This document shows positions 61,149 through 64,000 of a stretch of 64,000 nt of DNA, piece by piece. The translations under genes were made by a program, and so were the position numbers. Source of the stretch: Virgibacillus_F necropolis_A (GTDB lineage: Bacteria; Bacillota; Bacilli; Bacillales; Amphibacillaceae); NCBI RefSeq assembly GCF_044793635.1, contig NZ_CP084992.1, positions 1,860,001 to 1,924,000 of the forward strand. The letters run 5' to 3'. Below the pieces are notes generated by a model. It was not told the DNA's origin. It searched no databases and worked only from the letters and a program-made list of their open reading frames with translations. Position 1 is the first letter of the stretch; the number at the start of each line of letters is the position of its first letter.

Positions 61149-61931
61149 TTAATTTCCGACAAAGTTCGGTTTGCGTTTTTCTTTAAAAGCCTGTAATCCC
61201 TCTTGATGATCATTAGACTTGCCAGCAATACGTTGTGCCTGTGCTTCCTTTTCCATCATTTCTTCATAAGGGAGATGCATGCCGTCCATCATATAACGTT
61301 TGATTAATGAGAATGATTGAGTTGGCAATGCTGCTAGAGATTCAGCAAATGCTGCCACCTTTTCTTCCCAATCCGTGGATTCAATCACCTCTGTTGCAAG
61401 TCCCAATTGATGTGCCTCAGACCCTGTAATTGGTTTACCAAGTACAGACACTTCAAGTGCTTTCGCATAGCCGATAAGGCGTGGCAGAACATATAGGAAG
61501 CCCGAATCAGGTATCAATCCTATGTTCATAAAAGCACTAACAAATTTACTTTCTGGTTTCACCAACCTAAAATCGGCTGCTAATGCAAGGCTCATTCCCG
61601 CACCCGCTGCAATACCGTTAACTGCTGCTATGATTGGCTTAGGCGTTTGTTTGATTGCCTTCATCATCGGATGGTAACGGGTACGAAGAAAATTTCCGTG
61701 ATCGGTATCCTCATCTACTCCGGCCAAATCCTCACCAGCGCAGAATGCCTTTCCTTCTCCTTTAATGACAATACATCTTACCGCTTCATCTTTACTCGCT
61801 AGTTTTAGCGCATGAATAATTTCTTTGTTCATTTCCCTTGTAAAAGCGTTAAACGATGACGGTCGGTTTAAAACAATTGACGCAACAGCATTATTTTTTT
61901 CATAGATAATAGTTTGGTAGTCTTTTCCCAT
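61149..61931 (-). CDS. paaG: Phenylacetyl-CoA epoxide isomerase PaaG
   Basis: A 260-residue crotonase: AFCAGEDLAG (first oxyanion site), AVNGIAAGAGMSLALAADF (second), and FMNIGLIPDSGFLYVLPRL with the Asp of PDSG that PaaG-type isomerases use. It converts ring-1,2-epoxyphenylacetyl-CoA to the oxepin form. Three bases downstream of paaF and followed by the aldehyde dehydrogenase. Confidence 0.88.
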   Translation of the reverse strand: MGKDYQTIIYEKNNAVASIVLNRPSSFNAFTREMNKEIIHALKLASKDEAVRCIVIKGEGKAFCAGEDLAGVDEDTDHGNFLRTRYHPMMKAIKQTPKPIIAAVNGIAAGAGMSLALAADFRLVKPESKFVSAFMNIGLIPDSGFLYVLPRLIGYAKALEVSVLGKPITGSEAHQLGLATEVIESTDWEEKVAAFAESLAALPTQSFSLIKRYMMDGMHLPYEEMMEKEAQAQRIAGKSNDHQEGLQAFKEKRKPNFVGN

Positions 61932-61934
61932 TTC

Positions 61935-62708
61935 TCACACTCCCCTGAAAGATGGTCTACGTTTTTCTATGAAAGCTTCCATTCCCTCTTTTTGATCTTC
62001 AGAAGCAAAAGCTAAGTAAAAGTTCTTCCGTTCCAATTTCAACCCCTCAATTAAAGACAAATCACCCGCTGCATCCACCGCCTCTTTGATAAGACGCATA
62101 GATATTGGTGCCTGCTTCGCCAGTTGGCTTGCTAGCTTCATAGACTCTTCCTCCACCAACTCAGCCGCAACGACTCGATTAATGACACCATATTGCAATG
62201 CTTCCCCAGCACTCATTGGTTGACCTAACCAAATCCATTCCAACGCTTTTGCCCGCCCCATTGCTTTTGCTAAAAACTGTGTACCACCTGCCCCAGGCAT
62301 TATCCCAAGTGTTACCTCAGGAAAACCGAATTTGGCATTTTCGGCTGCCACAATCAGATCACAATGAAGGGCCAGTTCAAAGCCACCCCCTAAAGCAAAT
62401 CCTTTTACCGCTGCAATAGTAGGCTTTTTAATTAATGTCATGCGATCCCATACTGCGAATGGATTTGCAAGCTCTAAAGTTAAGGCAGTTTCTTCCACCA
62501 TTTCATCAATATCAGCACCAGCTGCGAACGCCTTTTCATTACCTTTTAACAAAATAACTCGTATCGAATCATCACGGTCAAACTCTTCCATTTGGTTTAC
62601 AATTTCATCAACCATCTTTCGGTTCAAAGCGTTGGCTACTTCAGGACGATATAGTTGAATAATCCCTACTGTATCCTCTCTAGCAACTTTTATATGTGCC
62701 TCAGTCAT
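61935..62708 (-). CDS. paaF: Enoyl-CoA hydratase PaaF
   Basis: A 257-residue crotonase: AFAAGADIDEM, AVKGFALGGGFELALHCDLIVA, and FGFPEVTLGIMPGAGGTQFLAKAMG with the catalytic Glu of FPEV. It hydrates 2,3-dehydroadipyl-CoA in the phenylacetate route. Its ATG overlaps the stop of the EthD-like gene by 8 bp, indicating tight coupling. Confidence 0.87.
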   Translation of the reverse strand: MTEAHIKVAREDTVGIIQLYRPEVANALNRKMVDEIVNQMEEFDRDDSIRVILLKGNEKAFAAGADIDEMVEETALTLELANPFAVWDRMTLIKKPTIAAVKGFALGGGFELALHCDLIVAAENAKFGFPEVTLGIMPGAGGTQFLAKAMGRAKALEWIWLGQPMSAGEALQYGVINRVVAAELVEEESMKLASQLAKQAPISMRLIKEAVDAAGDLSLIEGLKLERKNFYLAFASEDQKEGMEAFIEKRRPSFRGV

Positions 62709-63006
62709 TCAGTTCTTCACCAATCATTAAGGTTACAATGTCGCCCGCAAACTTCATCACGTCTTTTCCAGAAGCCTTTCCTTCATCTGTTTTCATAGCC
62801 TTTTGCAAAGACTCATGGTCATCATAAAACATTTCACATAACAAATAGTATTCACTTTTCCCCATTGGAGAGCCTACAATTTTTGTTACTTTCATTTCTC
62901 TTAGACCAGGTATTTCTTTTGTAATTGGAGTATGTTTATTAAAATAATGCTCGTCAAAAGCTTCCTTATCTTCCGGTTGTTTGTATAAAGCGATTAGTTT
63001 GACCAT
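62701..63006 (-). CDS. EthD-family small protein
   Basis: A 101-residue dimeric alpha/beta-barrel (EthD) protein: LIALYKQPEDKEAFDEHYFNKHTPITKEIPGL with the typical HYxxxHxP pattern. EthD proteins accompany oxygenases and other degradation enzymes in operons. Between paaD and paaF here; precise role unknown. AAGGAGTT-type site upstream. Confidence 0.8.
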   Translation of the reverse strand: MVKLIALYKQPEDKEAFDEHYFNKHTPITKEIPGLREMKVTKIVGSPMGKSEYYLLCEMFYDDHESLQKAMKTDEGKASGKDVMKFAGDIVTLMIGEELND

Positions 63007-63026
63007 AATTTAAAACTCCTTTTCTA

Positions 63027-63533
63027 TTAACTTTTAATAGTAGATTGCTTTACTACTGGTTTCATAGCTTCAAATGGATTTTTGCAGGACCCACAGTATA
63101 AAATGCTTCGACAAGCTGTTGGTCCAAAAACATTATCCATTGATGTATAATCAGATCCGCAATAAGGACAATCAACCGTCCATTCATCTCCTGGATGATA
63201 GTTTTCAGGAGGTGGGGAAATGCCATGTTTTTTTAAATTTTCCTTTCCCTCAGCGGTAATAGCATCAGTCGACCAATTATGTTTAAAGGAAAACTCTACG
63301 TGACAATCTTGTACCCAATCAACTGCTTCCATTGCTTTTTTCACATTTAATTCAATGAAATCGAGTGCAGGACACCCTGCAAAGGTTGGCACCATTGTAA
63401 CGGAGACCCTGTTTTCATTTACATCGACACTATAAACCATGCCAAGATCTACAACACTGACTGAGGGAAGTTCAGGATCATCAACTGTTCGTAATACTGC
63501 GTGTATTTCCTTTTCCTTTTGTTTTTGCGTCAT
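63027..63533 (-). CDS. paaD: Phenylacetyl-CoA epoxidase subunit PaaD
   Basis: A 168-residue protein: an N-terminal MIP18/DUF59 domain (about 8-90, RTVDDPELPSVSVVDLGMVY and FAGCPALDFIEL) and a C-terminal zinc ribbon (CPYCGSD...CRSILYCGSCKNPFEAMKP). This is the layout of PaaD, which helps mature or hold the iron-sulfur components of the PaaABCE epoxidase. The GC gap before it holds the 20-bp repeats. Confidence 0.9.
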   Translation of the reverse strand: MTQKQKEKEIHAVLRTVDDPELPSVSVVDLGMVYSVDVNENRVSVTMVPTFAGCPALDFIELNVKKAMEAVDWVQDCHVEFSFKHNWSTDAITAEGKENLKKHGISPPPENYHPGDEWTVDCPYCGSDYTSMDNVFGPTACRSILYCGSCKNPFEAMKPVVKQSTIKS

Positions 63534-63615
63534 GAGCGTTCACTCCTTTCACTTGGTGTCATTGAAGGATTTTCGGCCTAGCATTATTACGTTTTTGTAC
63601 CTCAATCCGATGAGA

Positions 63616-63675
63616 TATCTGCCGATTTACAACTATATCGGCCATTACGCAGCGATATCCGCCAATCCGCTTTTC
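63616..63675. repeat. Three-unit 20-bp-phased repeat inside the paa operon
   Basis: Units TATCTGCCGATT (63616-63635), TATCGGCCATTA (63636-63655) and TATCCGCCAATC (63656-63675), exactly 20 bp apart, same head as the array at 5821-5980. It lies in the 146-bp gap between paaC and paaD, so it is transcribed with the operon. Confidence 0.65.
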
Positions 63676-63679
63676 TTTT

Positions 63680-64000
63680 CTACCATATTGCTTCTTTATC
63701 GCTGTTATATACTTCAGCAAGTGTTTGTAAGGCTTGCTCTAGATCAGCCGTGTGCTCACCATTCCTGCCACTGCCGTACTTCTTGCTTAGTGGGGAAGTT
63801 GGTGTAACGGTTAATGTTGCTGATACTTCTTCCAGCCATCGTTCTTTCAAGGTATCCTCCCCGCAGATTAACTGATGCTCTTCCATTGCATCGGCTTCAG
63901 ACCCCAACTCTAGAACGTCCTGAAATTCATTCCATGCTTCCTCTACCCTTGACTGAATCCTTGTTTGAGCATCCTCTGTTGATCCCTGAAGTTGTTTAAT
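63680..64000 (-). CDS. paaC: Phenylacetyl-CoA epoxidase subunit PaaC, C-terminal part
   Basis: The last 106 residues of a protein that continues beyond the window. It is acidic and helical, with RNGEHTADLEQALQTLAEVYNSDKEAIW at the end resembling the C-terminus of PaaC (a GRxGxHTxxL pattern followed by a helical tail). PaaC is the structural partner of catalytic PaaA in the multi-component phenylacetyl-CoA epoxidase. The order paaC-paaD agrees with the rest of the cluster. Confidence 0.8.
   Translation of the reverse strand: MKQLQGSTEDAQTRIQSRVEEAWNEFQDVLELGSEADAMEEHQLICGEDTLKERWLEEVSATLTVTPTSPLSKKYGSGRNGEHTADLEQALQTLAEVYNSDKEAIW

Overview
The window is low-GC Gram-positive chromosome. Gene content (ypmR/ypmS pair, ykpA, yocH, opp operon, RidA, DUF1002/DUF1450/DUF3899 proteins), strong AGGAGG-type ribosome binding sites and Bacillus-type lipoproteins all point to Bacillaceae. 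The dispersed GC-rich repeats and the overall flavour suggest a Virgibacillus/Oceanobacillus-like genus; that genus call is inference. No rRNA, tRNA, CRISPR array, prophage or intact insertion sequence was seen.

Layout. 1-5.8 kb: the 3' end of a RarD-type permease, a palindromic element, a YpmR/YpmS-type pair, a WYL regulator, a papain-like amidase-fold protein and the ABC-F protein YkpA. 6.0-9.5 kb: threonine degradation (tdh, kbl), a 42-residue membrane peptide and a YocH-like LysM-3D wall protein. 10.3-18.7 kb: opp oligopeptide transporter (oppABCDF) with a second, duplicated oppA and a DUF3899 protein. 18.9-27.6 kb: a frameshifted DHA2-type exporter, DUF1002 protein, a second MFS exporter, iron alcohol dehydrogenase plus RidA, a lysozyme-like wall enzyme, a cluster of DnaA boxes and a nitronate monooxygenase. 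27.9-30.3 kb: a cytoplasmic class-A-beta-lactamase-fold protein lacking its catalytic serine, paired with a three-domain regulator. 31.1-37.7 kb: a SNF2 helicase, an orphan ABC permease that fuses two permease domains, and an MFS transporter. 37.8-38.2 kb: a type I toxin-antitoxin locus. 38.2-41.8 kb: TauE, an amidase and an SH3b-amidase_3 wall hydrolase.

41.8-50.9 kb is one minus-strand catabolic operon: LacI regulator, HxlB-like isomerase, KDPG aldolase, TRAP transporter (DctP, DctQ, DctM), RpiA, KDG kinase, HxlA-like decarboxylase/synthase and a Gfo/Idh oxidoreductase. It looks like a route for a sugar acid whose identity cannot be read from the sequence. 51.0-64.0 kb: an ABC importer of the TrpXYZ type, then phenylalanine dehydrogenase and the phenylacetate (paa) pathway genes back to a partial paaC. 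Together they suggest uptake and degradation of phenylalanine.

Several non-coding elements are notable. (1) A MITE-like family is present in four copies with terminal inverted repeats. One copy, at 44447-44900, is flanked by an exact 8-bp target duplication inside the 3' end of rpiA and supplies the last 12 codons and stop of that gene. (2) A second palindromic element occurs twice (170-281 and 59494-59597) with a conserved core and different outer stems. (3) A 20-bp-phased degenerate repeat occurs at 5821-5980 and again between paaC and paaD. (4) Duplicated oppA promoters share a palindrome between promoter elements.
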